Assembly: GCA_963743945.1 (NCBI GenBank)
Contig: CAVURO010000004.1
Span: 62,001 to 126,000 of the forward strand
DNA length: 64,000 bases
DNA from: JACOTK01 sp963743945
GTDB taxonomy: Bacteria; Actinomycetota; Acidimicrobiia; Acidimicrobiales; CADCSY01
Direction of reading: 5' to 3'
Under the pieces are notes generated by a model. That model had not been told where the DNA came from. It was given only the letters and a program-made list of their open reading frames with translations, and searched no databases. Position numbers and translations under genes: made by a program. Below, in pieces: positions 43,832 to 53,193 of the stretch. Every line of letters starts with the position of its first letter. Positions within the stretch are counted from its first letter, which is position 1.

Positions 43832-45244
43832 ATGATGACGCAACCTCGCACGATGAGCGACAAGGTCTGGGACCGCCATGTGGTCCACGCAGCGGAGGGA
43901 GAGCCCGACCTGCTCTACATCGACCTGCACCTCATCCACGAGGTGACCTCGCCCCAGGCGTTCGACGGCCTCCGACTCGCCGATCGTGGGCTCCGCCGAC
44001 CCGAGCTGACCGTGGCCACCATGGACCACAACGTCCCCACCGCGGGCCTTGACAAGCCACTCGAGGACCCCATCTCGGCCCGGCAGATGGAGGTGCTCGC
44101 CGCCAACTGCGCCGAGTTCGGGGTGCGCCTCTTTCCCATGGGCGATCCCGGCCAGGGCATCGTGCACGTCATCGGACCCGAGCAGGGCTTCACCCAACCC
44201 GGCATGACCATCGTCTGCGGCGACAGCCACACCTCGACGCACGGCGCATTCGGTTCGTTGGCCTTCGGCATCGGCACGAGCGAGGTCGAGCACGTCCTCG
44301 CCACCCAGACCCTCCCCCAGACCCGACCGGGCACCATGGCCGTCTCGGTCGAGGGAGAGCTTCCTCCCGGCGTCACCGCCAAGGACCTGGTGCTGGCGAT
44401 CATCGGTCGCATCGGCACCGGCGGGGGCATCGGCTCGGTCATCGAGTACCGGGGCTCGGCCATTCGAGCACTTTCGATGGAGGGTCGCATGACGGTGTGC
44501 AACATGTCCATCGAGGCCGGCGCCCGTGCGGGCATGATCGCCCCCGACGAGACCACCTTTGCCTACCTGCAGGGACGCCCCCATGCTCCGACCGGCGCCG
44601 AGTGGGACCGGGCGGTCGAGGACTGGCGATCGCTCGTCACCGACGAGGGCGCCGTGTTCGACAAGGAGGTCGTCATCGACGCGACGACGCTCACGCCCTA
44701 TGTGTCCTGGGGAACCAACCCGGCACAGGTCGCTCCCATCGACGCCTCCGTGCCCGACCCCGCCTCCATGGACGACCCGGACGCCAGGGAGTCGGCGGAA
44801 CGGGCGCTTGCCTACATGGGCCTCACCGCGGGCACCCCGTTGCGTGACGTCCCTGTCGACACCGTGTTCATCGGTTCGTGCACCAACAGCCGCATCGAGG
44901 ACCTCCGGGCTGCCGCAGCCGTGGCCGAGGGTCGCAAGGTTCGCGAGGGCGTGCGCACCCTGGTGGTGCCCGGCTCGTTTCTCGTGAAGGCCCAGGCCGA
45001 GGAGGAGGGGCTCGACAAGATCTTCCGAACGGCAGGCTTCGACTGGCGAGAGCCCGGCTGCTCGATGTGTCTGGCCATGAACCCCGACAAGCTCAGTCCC
45101 GGGGAGCGATGCGCGTCGACGAGCAATCGAAACTTCGAGGGCCGACAGGGCCGAGGGGGACGCACCCACCTCGTCTCGCCCGCCGTCGCCGCCGCCACCG
45201 CAATCGCCGGCCATTTCGCCACCCCTGCAGACCTGGAGGCCTGA
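43832..45244 (+). CDS. leuC: 3-isopropylmalate dehydratase large subunit
   Basis: 470 residues (a second ATG at 43835 is equally placed). LYIDLHLIHEVTSPQAFDGL, CGDSHTSTHGAFGSLAFGIG, VFIGSCTNSRIEDLRAAA and GCSMCLAMNPDKL carry the three Cys ligands of the 4Fe-4S cluster. With LeuD it isomerises 2- to 3-isopropylmalate. Ends 5 bp before leuD; likely one mRNA under LtbR control. Confidence 0.95.
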   Translation: MMTQPRTMSDKVWDRHVVHAAEGEPDLLYIDLHLIHEVTSPQAFDGLRLADRGLRRPELTVATMDHNVPTAGLDKPLEDPISARQMEVLAANCAEFGVRLFPMGDPGQGIVHVIGPEQGFTQPGMTIVCGDSHTSTHGAFGSLAFGIGTSEVEHVLATQTLPQTRPGTMAVSVEGELPPGVTAKDLVLAIIGRIGTGGGIGSVIEYRGSAIRALSMEGRMTVCNMSIEAGARAGMIAPDETTFAYLQGRPHAPTGAEWDRAVEDWRSLVTDEGAVFDKEVVIDATTLTPYVSWGTNPAQVAPIDASVPDPASMDDPDARESAERALAYMGLTAGTPLRDVPVDTVFIGSCTNSRIEDLRAAAAVAEGRKVREGVRTLVVPGSFLVKAQAEEEGLDKIFRTAGFDWREPGCSMCLAMNPDKLSPGERCASTSNRNFEGRQGRGGRTHLVSPAVAAATAIAGHFATPADLEA

Positions 45245-45249
45245 TCATC

Positions 45250-45846
45250 ATGGAACCCGTTCGCGTCATCACCGGCACTGCGGTCCCCCTCGACCGCAGT
45301 GACGTCGACACCGACCAGATCATCCCCGCCGAATGGCTCAAGCGCGTCGAGCGCACCGGCTTCGGCGCCGGGCTCTTCTCGAGCTGGCGTGAGTCCGACC
45401 GTGACTTCGTGCTGAACCAGGCCGCCTACGCGGGGGCCTCGATCCTGATCGCCGGACCCAACTTCGGCACCGGGTCGTCCCGTGAGCACGCCGTATGGGC
45501 GCTGACCGATTTCGGCTTCAAGGCCGTCATCTCGCCACGGTTCGCCGACATCTTCCGCAACAACGCCACCAAGGCAGGGCTCGTTCCCGTGACCGTGCCG
45601 GCGGATGTCGCGGAGTCCCTGCTGCGAGCCGTCGAGGCCGATCCCGGCCTGGAGATCACCATCGACATCGAGCGTCGCCTCATCGCCGCGCCGTCCGCAG
45701 GCATCGAGGCGTCGTTCCCCCTCGACGACTTCACGCAGCACCGCATCCTCGAGGGCCTCGACGACATCGGCCTCACCCTGCGCAACCGGACAGCCATCGA
45801 CACCTACGAAGCCGGCCGGCCGACCTGGATGCCGACGAGCGCCTGA
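45250..45846 (+). CDS. leuD: 3-isopropylmalate dehydratase small subunit
   Basis: 198 residues. DRSDVDTDQIIPAEWLKRV, GPNFGTGSSREHAVWALTDF and ISPRFADIFRNNATKAGLVPV are the swivel-domain signatures. Partner of LeuC. Start ATG 45250 is the first in-frame ATG after the leuC stop. Confidence 0.95.
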   Translation: MEPVRVITGTAVPLDRSDVDTDQIIPAEWLKRVERTGFGAGLFSSWRESDRDFVLNQAAYAGASILIAGPNFGTGSSREHAVWALTDFGFKAVISPRFADIFRNNATKAGLVPVTVPADVAESLLRAVEADPGLEITIDIERRLIAAPSAGIEASFPLDDFTQHRILEGLDDIGLTLRNRTAIDTYEAGRPTWMPTSA

Positions 45847-45995
45847 GGACCCGAGGTCGTCGATCGAAGCCTGGCCTGAGGCGGATCCGGCTGCATGACC
45901 GGGGGCGGCCCCGATTGCGTGACCGGAGGAACCAGCCGGGCGATCCCGGCGTCCAACCTCTCAAGTAACGATCGCTTCAGGCTTGGGAGGCTCAC

Positions 45996-48092
45996 ATGCG
46001 ACGGACGATGACGGTTGTGGCAGCGGTGGCGGCGGTGTCGGTGCTCGGCGCATGCAGCGAGAGCAATGGCGGCCTGGGAACCCAGCTCAGTCCGGGGACG
46101 CGCCTGATCGCCTCGTTGCAACCCTTCGATGCATGCGACGACCTGCTCGACTGGTTCCATGCCGAGGGAGCCAAACGAGTTGGACCCTACGGCCTGCCCG
46201 GCCTCGGGGGCTACGGGCTGGTCACGCCCATGGCGGCCTCCGGTCGATATTCCGCCGATGCCGTGGCCGGCGCCGCAGCTCAGGCCAAGGACGCCGAATC
46301 GATCGAGACCGCCGCGCCCGCCGCGCTCCAGGCCGGCTCCGACTACTCGGGCACCAACGTGCAGGAGGTCGGGGTCGACGAGGCCGACGTGGTCAAGACC
46401 GACGGGCGACGACTCGTCACCATCGGCCTCAATCGCCTGCAGGTGCTCGACACCACCGGTGAGCAGCCAAGTCTGTTGGGCACGGTGGCCCTTCCCAGCG
46501 AACTCTGGAACCACCAGCTCCTGCTCGACGGTGATCGAGTCCTGGTGCTGTCGAACGGCATGGGCCCGGTGGAGGGGATGAGAGGCGAGCCCGGGGCGAG
46601 CCCCGACGAGGCTGCCAGGTCGATCATGTCCCCGTTGCCCGGGACGAACACTGCCGTCCTGACCGAGATCGACCTCGGCGACCCGACCAAGCCACAGATC
46701 GTCGCCTCCCTGACCATCGACGGCGCGCAGGTCTCGGCGCGATCGATCGGCCACACGGCGCGGATCGTGGTCCGATCCGACCCATCGGGCATGGGCTTTG
46801 TCTACCCGCAGGGATCGAGGGGCGAGGACGTCGCCACCGAGACGAACCGAGGGGTTGTCAAGGAATCGACCCTTGATCAGTGGCTGCCCTCCTACACCCT
46901 CGATGACCGTCGCCCCGAGGGAGGCGCCGACGCCAAGGGTCGGCTCGTTCCGTGCGACCACGTCAGTCGACCACCCGAGTTCTCGGGGTTCGGCGCCCTC
47001 TCGGTGCTCACCATCGACCTGAGCAAGCCCCTTGCCCTGGGCGATGTCACGAGCGTGCTGGCGGGCGGCCAGAACGTCTACGCATCCACCGAGCACCTCT
47101 TCGTGGCCACCACCCGCTACGACCAGGCGGTGGCCGGCTCGTCGGCATCGCCATCGGCATCGGCGCCGACGACCGAGGTCCACGCCTTTTCGATCACCGG
47201 AGCAGACCCCGCCCGCTACCTGGCCTCCGGCCAGGTGAAGGGCACCCTGCTCAACCAGTTCTCGATGTCCGAGCACGAGGGCCATCTGCGGGTCGCCACG
47301 ACCACCGAGCCCATCTTCGGAGCCACGCCGATGGCCGAGCCCGTCGGGCCGGATGGCGCCGTCCAATCGACGACCGATTCATCAGGGGCCGAGTCGACCA
47401 CCGCCGTCTCCGAGAGCATGGTCAGCGTGTTGGCCTTCGACGAGGGACGGCTCAGTCAGGTTGGCCAGGTCGCCGGACTGGGCAGGAACGAGCGGATCTA
47501 CGCCGTGCGCTTCATCGGCGACCGCGGCTACGTGGTGACCTTCCGCCAGACCGACCCGCTCTATGTGCTCGACCTGTCCGACCCGACCGCCCCTGCCGTT
47601 CGAGGCGAGCTGAAGGTTGCCGGATACTCGGCCTACCTGCACCCGGTCGGCGAGAACCTCCTGCTGGGGCTGGGCCAGGATGCCAGCGAACAAGGCCGCA
47701 CGCAGGGAACGCAACTCGCCCTCTTCGACGTCTCCGACCCGGCCAATCCGACCCGCCTCCATCACTTCACGATGCCCCAGTCGTCATCGGAGGCCGAGTC
47801 CGACCACCATGCCTTCCTCTACTGGCCGAGCACCGGCCTCACCGTGATTCCGATACAGGCCTACTCCTCTCCGAACCCCTTCGTCGGCGCGCTGGCAGCA
47901 ACGGTCGACCGCACGGCCGGCATCACGGAGAAGGGTCGGATCACCCAGCCCGTCGCGAACCCCTGGGAGGGCGCCATCCGCCGTTCGCTCATGATCGGCG
48001 ATCACCTCTACACCGTCTCGGAGGTTGGCGTGCTTGCGGTTGATCCCGCCACCTTGGCCACCCAGGCCTGGATCGCCTTCCCGGCCTCGTAG
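45996..48092 (+). CDS. Secreted beta-propeller lipoprotein (Beta_propel family)
   Basis: 698 residues with signal peptide and lipobox VLGAC (Cys20), so it is exported and lipid-anchored. YSGTNVQEVGVDEADVVKTDG is the entry signature of the Beta_propel family, followed by repeated blades such as NVYASTEHLFVATTRY and FIGDRGYVVTFRQTDPLYVL, and HHAFLYWPSTGLTVIP. Role at the cell surface unknown. RBS gggaggctcac precedes the ATG. Confidence 0.85.
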   Translation: MRRTMTVVAAVAAVSVLGACSESNGGLGTQLSPGTRLIASLQPFDACDDLLDWFHAEGAKRVGPYGLPGLGGYGLVTPMAASGRYSADAVAGAAAQAKDAESIETAAPAALQAGSDYSGTNVQEVGVDEADVVKTDGRRLVTIGLNRLQVLDTTGEQPSLLGTVALPSELWNHQLLLDGDRVLVLSNGMGPVEGMRGEPGASPDEAARSIMSPLPGTNTAVLTEIDLGDPTKPQIVASLTIDGAQVSARSIGHTARIVVRSDPSGMGFVYPQGSRGEDVATETNRGVVKESTLDQWLPSYTLDDRRPEGGADAKGRLVPCDHVSRPPEFSGFGALSVLTIDLSKPLALGDVTSVLAGGQNVYASTEHLFVATTRYDQAVAGSSASPSASAPTTEVHAFSITGADPARYLASGQVKGTLLNQFSMSEHEGHLRVATTTEPIFGATPMAEPVGPDGAVQSTTDSSGAESTTAVSESMVSVLAFDEGRLSQVGQVAGLGRNERIYAVRFIGDRGYVVTFRQTDPLYVLDLSDPTAPAVRGELKVAGYSAYLHPVGENLLLGLGQDASEQGRTQGTQLALFDVSDPANPTRLHHFTMPQSSSEAESDHHAFLYWPSTGLTVIPIQAYSSPNPFVGALAATVDRTAGITEKGRITQPVANPWEGAIRRSLMIGDHLYTVSEVGVLAVDPATLATQAWIAFPAS

Positions 48093-48116
48093 GAGCGGAC
48101 CCAACCGCCACCGGTT

Positions 48117-48245
48117 GCGTGCTCGCTCCAAGCCCTGTCCATCGCCGCGGTCCTGTCCATCGCCGCCGGTCCTGCCCATCGCCGGCCCGATCCCCGCCCG
48201 ATCCATCCCCGCCCGGTCCATCCCCAGCCCTGTCCATCCCCCTCG
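48117..48245 (+). repeat. Degenerate tandem repeats of gtccatcgcc/atccccgccc units
   Basis: About seven imperfect copies of a 13-19-bp unit (gtccatcgccgcggtcct, gcccatcgccgg, atccccgcccggtcc) fill the spacer between the lipoprotein and the DUF222 gene. Confidence 0.85.
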
Positions 48246-48284
48246 TGTCATCTCGTTGTCACACCGACCTGGGAGGATGGGGGC

Positions 48285-49696
48285 ATGGGAATCACGGCGG
48301 TGCGGGAGCTGGGCGAGCAGTTGCATGCGCTCGTGGGCGCCTTCGACGCGCAATGCTGTGACGGCGAACTTGCCAAGCAGTACGTGGAGGCCTTCGCCCG
48401 TCTCGAACGCCTTGCAGGTGCGGGAAAGACCCTGGCGCTGGGCCAGGTGGATCGCACCCGTGCCTGGGCACACGGCGACAGCGCTGCACGTTCCAGCGCC
48501 GATTGGTTGGCGGGACGAACCGGCACCTCGCTGGGCGATGCCGTTCGTGAGACCAACACCGCTCGCAACCTCGAGGCTCTCGGCGCAACCGAGGAGGCCC
48601 TGCGCAACGGGGAGCTCTCGGGTCCACAGGCAAGCGCCATTGCCGATGCGGCCGCTCAGGTGCCCGATGCCGAGGAGAGTCTCCTTGCGCTCTCGAAGAA
48701 GGGCTCGCTCGAGGAGCTTCGCAGGCGTGCCCGACAGGAGAAGGCAGCAGCAGACGACGACCGCCGACGTTCGCAACGTCAACACTCGTTGCGTCGGGCA
48801 CGTCGTTGGACCGATGCCGAGGGCATGCGCTGTTATGGCATCTCCTTGACACCCCGACAGGCGGCGAGCTTCGAGCCCATCTGGGACCGCTTCACCAATC
48901 GGGTGCTCAACGATGCCCGCCGCAGGGGACTGCGGGACTCACACGAGGCCTGTGCCGCCGATGCGCTCATCGAGATGGCAAGGGCTGCACGCATCACCGG
49001 CGGGACACCGGCCGGAGGCGGGCAGGGCGACGACGGTGACGCACGGGACGGTGGTGACGGGGACGCGGACGCGCAGGGCGGTGGCGACGCAGGGCGGTGG
49101 TGACGGGCAGGGCGGTGGTGACGGGCAGGCCGGTGGGGACACGCAGGGCGACGGTGGCGGGCAGGGCGGTGAGTGGGAACCCAGGGGCGGGCGTGACGGC
49201 CCATGCGCTGTTGGTCATCGATGCAGCGGCGTTCCATCGTGGCCACACCGATCCCGGTGAGATCTGCGAGGTCGCCGGTGTGGGTCCGATCGACGTCGCA
49301 TCGGCCAAACAGCTCTTCGGTGACGCCATCGTCGACATCATCGTCACCGACGGGGTGGACGTGCGCACGGTTGCCCACGCGGGGCGCACCGCCAACCGTC
49401 GTCAGAAGGCAGCGCTGCTGGTGAACTGGGAATGTGAGATCCGAGGCTGTCACGTCACCCGCAACCTCGAGATCGACCACATCGTTCCCTACGCCGAGAG
49501 CGGACTGAGCGACTTCGAGCACCTGGGGCCGAAATGTCGTTGGCACCACCACCTCAAGACCCACAAGGGCTGGCGTGACGGGCCACGGGACGCCGACGGC
49601 AAACGGACGTTGATCCCCCCGAAGGGTCCGGACCGAACGAACGAGCGCGCCGGAGACCATGAGCCCGGCGGGTGGGAACAACAACGGTTCAGCTGA
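48285..49696 (+). pseudogene. DUF222 (13E12-like) HNH endonuclease, split by frameshifts
   Basis: The N-terminal DUF222 part (48285-49103) has VEAFARLERLAGAGKTLALG and EELRRRARQEK; the HNH part (49097-49696) has IDAAAFHRGHTDPGEICEVAG, VDVRTVAHAGRTANRRQKAAL and the nuclease core CEIRGCHVTRNLEIDHIVPY with KCRWHHHLKTHKG. The two parts are in different frames. Between them the Gly/Asp/Gln-rich linker reads first in the starting frame, then in a third frame (GGDGQGGGDGQ), then in the HNH frame, so at least two indels lie in the repeat at 49020-49190. Related 13E12 genes are multicopy in actinobacteria. Confidence 0.75.
49020..49190 (+). repeat. G-rich tandem repeat encoding a Gly-rich linker
   Basis: Imperfect copies of ggcagggcggtggtgacg and ggcagggcgacggtg. 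Frame changes of the surrounding DUF222-HNH gene occur within it. Confidence 0.85.
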
Positions 49697-49874
49697 GCGC
49701 CCGACTGACGGCCCGACCCGGGCCCCCGACCGCCGGACGCGAGCCCGGTCCCCTGGCAGGCCCGGCCCCGCGCTCGACCGCCGGCCGATCCTGGACGACC
49801 GAACTCGTGGGTCCTTGGGGGCCCACCCACGTGAGGGTCTGCCCTGCGCAGGCTTCAGTTGCTCGCCAAACCGA

Positions 49875-51419
49875 TCAGGGCGTGGCCTCGGGCATGCGGC
49901 GGTCCTTTTGATCACGCAGTCGCACGACCTTGTTGACGGCGTTGAGGAACGCTCGGGCCGAGGCTTCGACCACATCGGTGGAAAGGCCGCGTCCCGATAC
50001 GCGCACGCCCTCGGCCTCGAGTTGCACGATCACGTCGCCGAGGGCATCGACGCCACCGGTGACCGACGAGACGTTGAAGTCGGTCAGCGCTCCCTCGACA
50101 CCGGTGGCCGCCTTGATCGCCTTGCAGGCCGCATCGATCATGCCGTCGCCCTCTGCGGTTGCCTCGACCCGGTCGCCGCCTCGCACGAGCACCACGGTCG
50201 CCTGGGGTGTGCCAACGGTCCCGCCGCTCACCTTCAGGGAATCCAGCTCGAAACCGTCGGCAACATGACCGCCGATCTCCTCGGCGACGATGGCCTCGAG
50301 GTCGGCGTCGGTCAGCTGGACCTTGCGATCGGCAAGCTCCTTGAATCGCTTGAAGGCCGCATCGAGTGCCGGGCCCTGCAAGGTGAGACCCATCTTGCCC
50401 AGGGTGTCCGAAAAGGCATGGCGACCCGAGTGCTTGCCCAGCACGATCTGGCTGCCGGTCTGGCCCACCGAGCCGGCGTCGATGATCTCGTAGGTGGTGC
50501 GCTCCGCCAACACCCCGTGTTGGTGGATGCCCGACTCATGCGCAAAGGCGTTGCGACCGACGACCGCCTTGTTGAACTGCACCGGATAGCCCGTCAGGCG
50601 GGCAACGAGTCGGCTCGTACGGGCGAGCTCCTCCGTGTGGATGCCGATCTCGACCCCCGGGAACTGGTCCGGCCTGATCTTGAGCGCCATGACCACCTCC
50701 TCGAGCGCGGCATTGCCGGCACGTTCGCCCAGGCCGTTCACGCACACCTCCACCTGACGGGCGCCCGCCTGTATGCCCGCCAGGGAGTTCGCGGTCGCCA
50801 ACCCCAGATCGTTGTGGCAGTGCGTGGAGGTGACGTAGTCGCCCTTGACCTCGCGGCGAACGTACTGGATCAGTGCCCCGAAATCCCAGGGGATGCCGTA
50901 GCCGACGGTATCGGGGATGTTGAGGGTGTTCGCCCCGGCGTCGACGGCAGCCTGAAGCACCTCGATCATGAAGTCGAGCGGCGTGCGGGTCGCGTCCTGG
51001 GGACTGAACTCCACGTCGTCGGTGTGCATGCGGGCACGGGCGACGCCCGACCGGGTCTCGGCCAGGACCTGCTTCTCGTCCATCTTCAACATGTGCTCCA
51101 TGTGCTGGGGGCTCGTGGAGATGAACACATGGATACGTGCCCGCTGGGCATGGCGAACGGCGTCCCAACAGCGGTCGACATCGGCCAACTGGGTGCGCGA
51201 GAGGCCACAGATCACCGGCCCCTCGACCTGTTTGGCGATCGCCTCGACCGCCTCGAAGTCACCCTGGCTCGCAACCGGAAAGCCTGCCTCGAGCACATCG
51301 ACACCTAGACGGGCAAGCTGCTCGGCGATCTCCAGCTTCTCCAGGGCGTCAAGGGAGATGCCCGGTGACTGCTCGCCGTCCCGCAATGTGGTGTCAAAGA
51401 TGATGACCTTGTCGGTCAT
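49875..51419 (-). CDS. leuA: 2-isopropylmalate synthase
   Basis: 514 residues. IIFDTTLRDGEQSPGISLDAL, EAGFPVASQGDFEAV, DTVGYGIP, THCHNDLGLATANSLAGIQ and the regulatory C-terminal LeuA dimerisation domain with VSGGTGTPQATVVL-like VSGGTVGTPQATVVL. This is the long LeuA type 1 and should show leucine feedback. Condenses 2-ketoisovalerate and acetyl-CoA. It lies 47 bp downstream of serA on the same strand. Confidence 0.95.
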   Translation of the reverse strand: MTDKVIIFDTTLRDGEQSPGISLDALEKLEIAEQLARLGVDVLEAGFPVASQGDFEAVEAIAKQVEGPVICGLSRTQLADVDRCWDAVRHAQRARIHVFISTSPQHMEHMLKMDEKQVLAETRSGVARARMHTDDVEFSPQDATRTPLDFMIEVLQAAVDAGANTLNIPDTVGYGIPWDFGALIQYVRREVKGDYVTSTHCHNDLGLATANSLAGIQAGARQVEVCVNGLGERAGNAALEEVVMALKIRPDQFPGVEIGIHTEELARTSRLVARLTGYPVQFNKAVVGRNAFAHESGIHQHGVLAERTTYEIIDAGSVGQTGSQIVLGKHSGRHAFSDTLGKMGLTLQGPALDAAFKRFKELADRKVQLTDADLEAIVAEEIGGHVADGFELDSLKVSGGTVGTPQATVVLVRGGDRVEATAEGDGMIDAACKAIKAATGVEGALTDFNVSSVTGGVDALGDVIVQLEAEGVRVSGRGLSTDVVEASARAFLNAVNKVVRLRDQKDRRMPEATP

Positions 51420-51466
51420 GTCGCCCGCTCCCGTTCTTCCGTGCCGGCCGAGAAGGAACCGACCCC

Positions 51467-53032
51467 TCAGCCTGCCATGGCATGAACTGACACGATACCC
51501 GGGGCCTTGCGCAGATGGTCGAGCAATGCCCCACCGACCTCCTGATCGGTGGCCAGCACCATCAGTGCCGCATCGCCCTTGGGCGAACGTCCCACGTGGA
51601 TGTCGGAGATGTTGATGCCCACCTCGCCGAGCGAGGAGGTGACGAGACCGATCATCCCGGGACGATCGTCGTTGCGCACCATCAGCATGTGGGTCGCCGG
51701 CGGCACCTCGACGGTGTGATCGTCGAGCATGACGATGCGGGGCTCACTCTTCGCACCGGCGAGGGTTGCGCTCATGCGGTGCCCACGGCCCATCAGGGTG
51801 ATGAGATTGACGTAGTCCTGGGTGGATGAGGTCTTGGTCTCACGAACATCGACGCCGTGCTGCTCCGCCAGCTGAGGCGCGTTGACGTAGGTGACCGGCT
51901 CGTCCAGCACGCCCCCGAACACGCCCTTGAGCACCGACAGCGTGAGGATGCGGGTGTCGTAGTCGGCGAGCTGGCCCTGGTACTGGATCTCGAGGGTGTC
52001 GGGCACTCCCCCGTCGAGGGAGACCAGGAGTCGGCCCAGGCGCTCGGCAAGCGGAAGGAACGGCCGCACCGTCTCCGACGCCTCCGATGCGCTCACGTTC
52101 ACCGCGAACGGGACGAACTCGGCGTTCAGCGCAAGCACCACCTGTTCGGCGATGGTGACGCCTGCCTTGTCCTGCGCCTCGGCGGTGCTCGCGCCCAGAT
52201 GCGGCGTCACCACGACCTGGTCGAGGGCGAACAACGGTGACTCGGTCATGGGCTCCTTGGCGAACACGTCGAGCGCAGCCCCCCCGATCATGCCCTCGGA
52301 GATCGCCTCCGCCAGGTCCGCCTCGTCGACGATGCCGCCACGGGCCACGTTGATGATTCGAAGGTCGGGCTTGGCCTGGCGGAGCAACGCCTTGTTGATC
52401 AGCCCGGTGGTCTCGGGCGTCTTGGCAACGTGGATGGTGATGAAGTCGCTGCGCGCCACCAACTCATCGAGACCGGCGAGCTCGATGCCCAACTGACGAG
52501 CCCGTTCGCTCGACACGTAGGGGTCGTAGGCCAGAAGGTGCATGCCGAAGGCCAGCGCTCGTTGGGCCACGAGTGAGCCGATGCGACCCAGGCCGATCAC
52601 CCCGAGGGTCTTGCCGTAGAGCTCCACACCCTCCCAGCGGGAGCGCTCCCACTTGCCTGCCTTCAGGGCGCTGTGCGCCTGCGGCACGTTGCGGGCCTGG
52701 GCAAGCAGCAGAGCCATGGAGTGCTCGGCAGCCGAGAGCACGTTGGACTGAGGGGCGTTGACCACCATGACGCCATGGGTGGTGGCCGCAGCCACATCGA
52801 TGTTGTCGAGCCCGATGCCCGCCCGACCGACCACGACCAGATCGGCTCCCGCCGCAAGCAGCTCGGGCGTGACCTGGGTGGCGGAGCGCACGATCAGTGC
52901 CTGGGCACCCACCACGGCCTCGATGAGCTCCTCGGCCGAGAGCCCGAGGCGCACATCGACGTCATGGCCCGCCTTGGTCAGGAAGTCGAGTCCTGCAGGA
53001 GCAAGTTGTTCGGGGACAAGGATTCGGGCCAT
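51467..53032 (-). CDS. serA: D-3-phosphoglycerate dehydrogenase (long, ACT-domain type)
   Basis: 521 residues. Two-domain NAD-dependent dehydrogenase: VVGRAGIGLDNIDVAAAT, GKTLGVIGLGRIGSLVAQRA, INVARGGIVDEADLAEAI, VVTPHLGASTAEAQ, then the intervening domain and the C-terminal ACT domain (NDDRPGMIGLVTSSLGEVGI). First step of serine synthesis. The mycobacterial-like long form with ACT domain is normal in actinobacteria. Likely co-transcribed with leuA. Confidence 0.94.
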   Translation of the reverse strand: MARILVPEQLAPAGLDFLTKAGHDVDVRLGLSAEELIEAVVGAQALIVRSATQVTPELLAAGADLVVVGRAGIGLDNIDVAAATTHGVMVVNAPQSNVLSAAEHSMALLLAQARNVPQAHSALKAGKWERSRWEGVELYGKTLGVIGLGRIGSLVAQRALAFGMHLLAYDPYVSSERARQLGIELAGLDELVARSDFITIHVAKTPETTGLINKALLRQAKPDLRIINVARGGIVDEADLAEAISEGMIGGAALDVFAKEPMTESPLFALDQVVVTPHLGASTAEAQDKAGVTIAEQVVLALNAEFVPFAVNVSASEASETVRPFLPLAERLGRLLVSLDGGVPDTLEIQYQGQLADYDTRILTLSVLKGVFGGVLDEPVTYVNAPQLAEQHGVDVRETKTSSTQDYVNLITLMGRGHRMSATLAGAKSEPRIVMLDDHTVEVPPATHMLMVRNDDRPGMIGLVTSSLGEVGINISDIHVGRSPKGDAALMVLATDQEVGGALLDHLRKAPGIVSVHAMAG

Positions 53033-53089
53033 GCCCCATGGTGGCCCCGGTAGACCGGCATCGCCAACTACCCGTCGTGTGCCTGCCGA

Positions 53090-53178
53090 GTTGCATTGCC
53101 GAACCGGCCCGAGCTGCATTGCCGAACCGGCCTGAGCCGGCTGTCGAACCGCATTGCCGAACCGGCCCGAGCCGGCTG
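53090..53178. repeat. Tandem repeats of gcattgccgaaccggcc in serA-aspC spacer
   Basis: Three copies of gcattgccgaaccggcc with linking gagc/gagccggct pieces, filling the gap between the serA start and the aspC stop. Confidence 0.9.
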
Positions 53179-53193
53179 CCGACGGGCGGTCCG

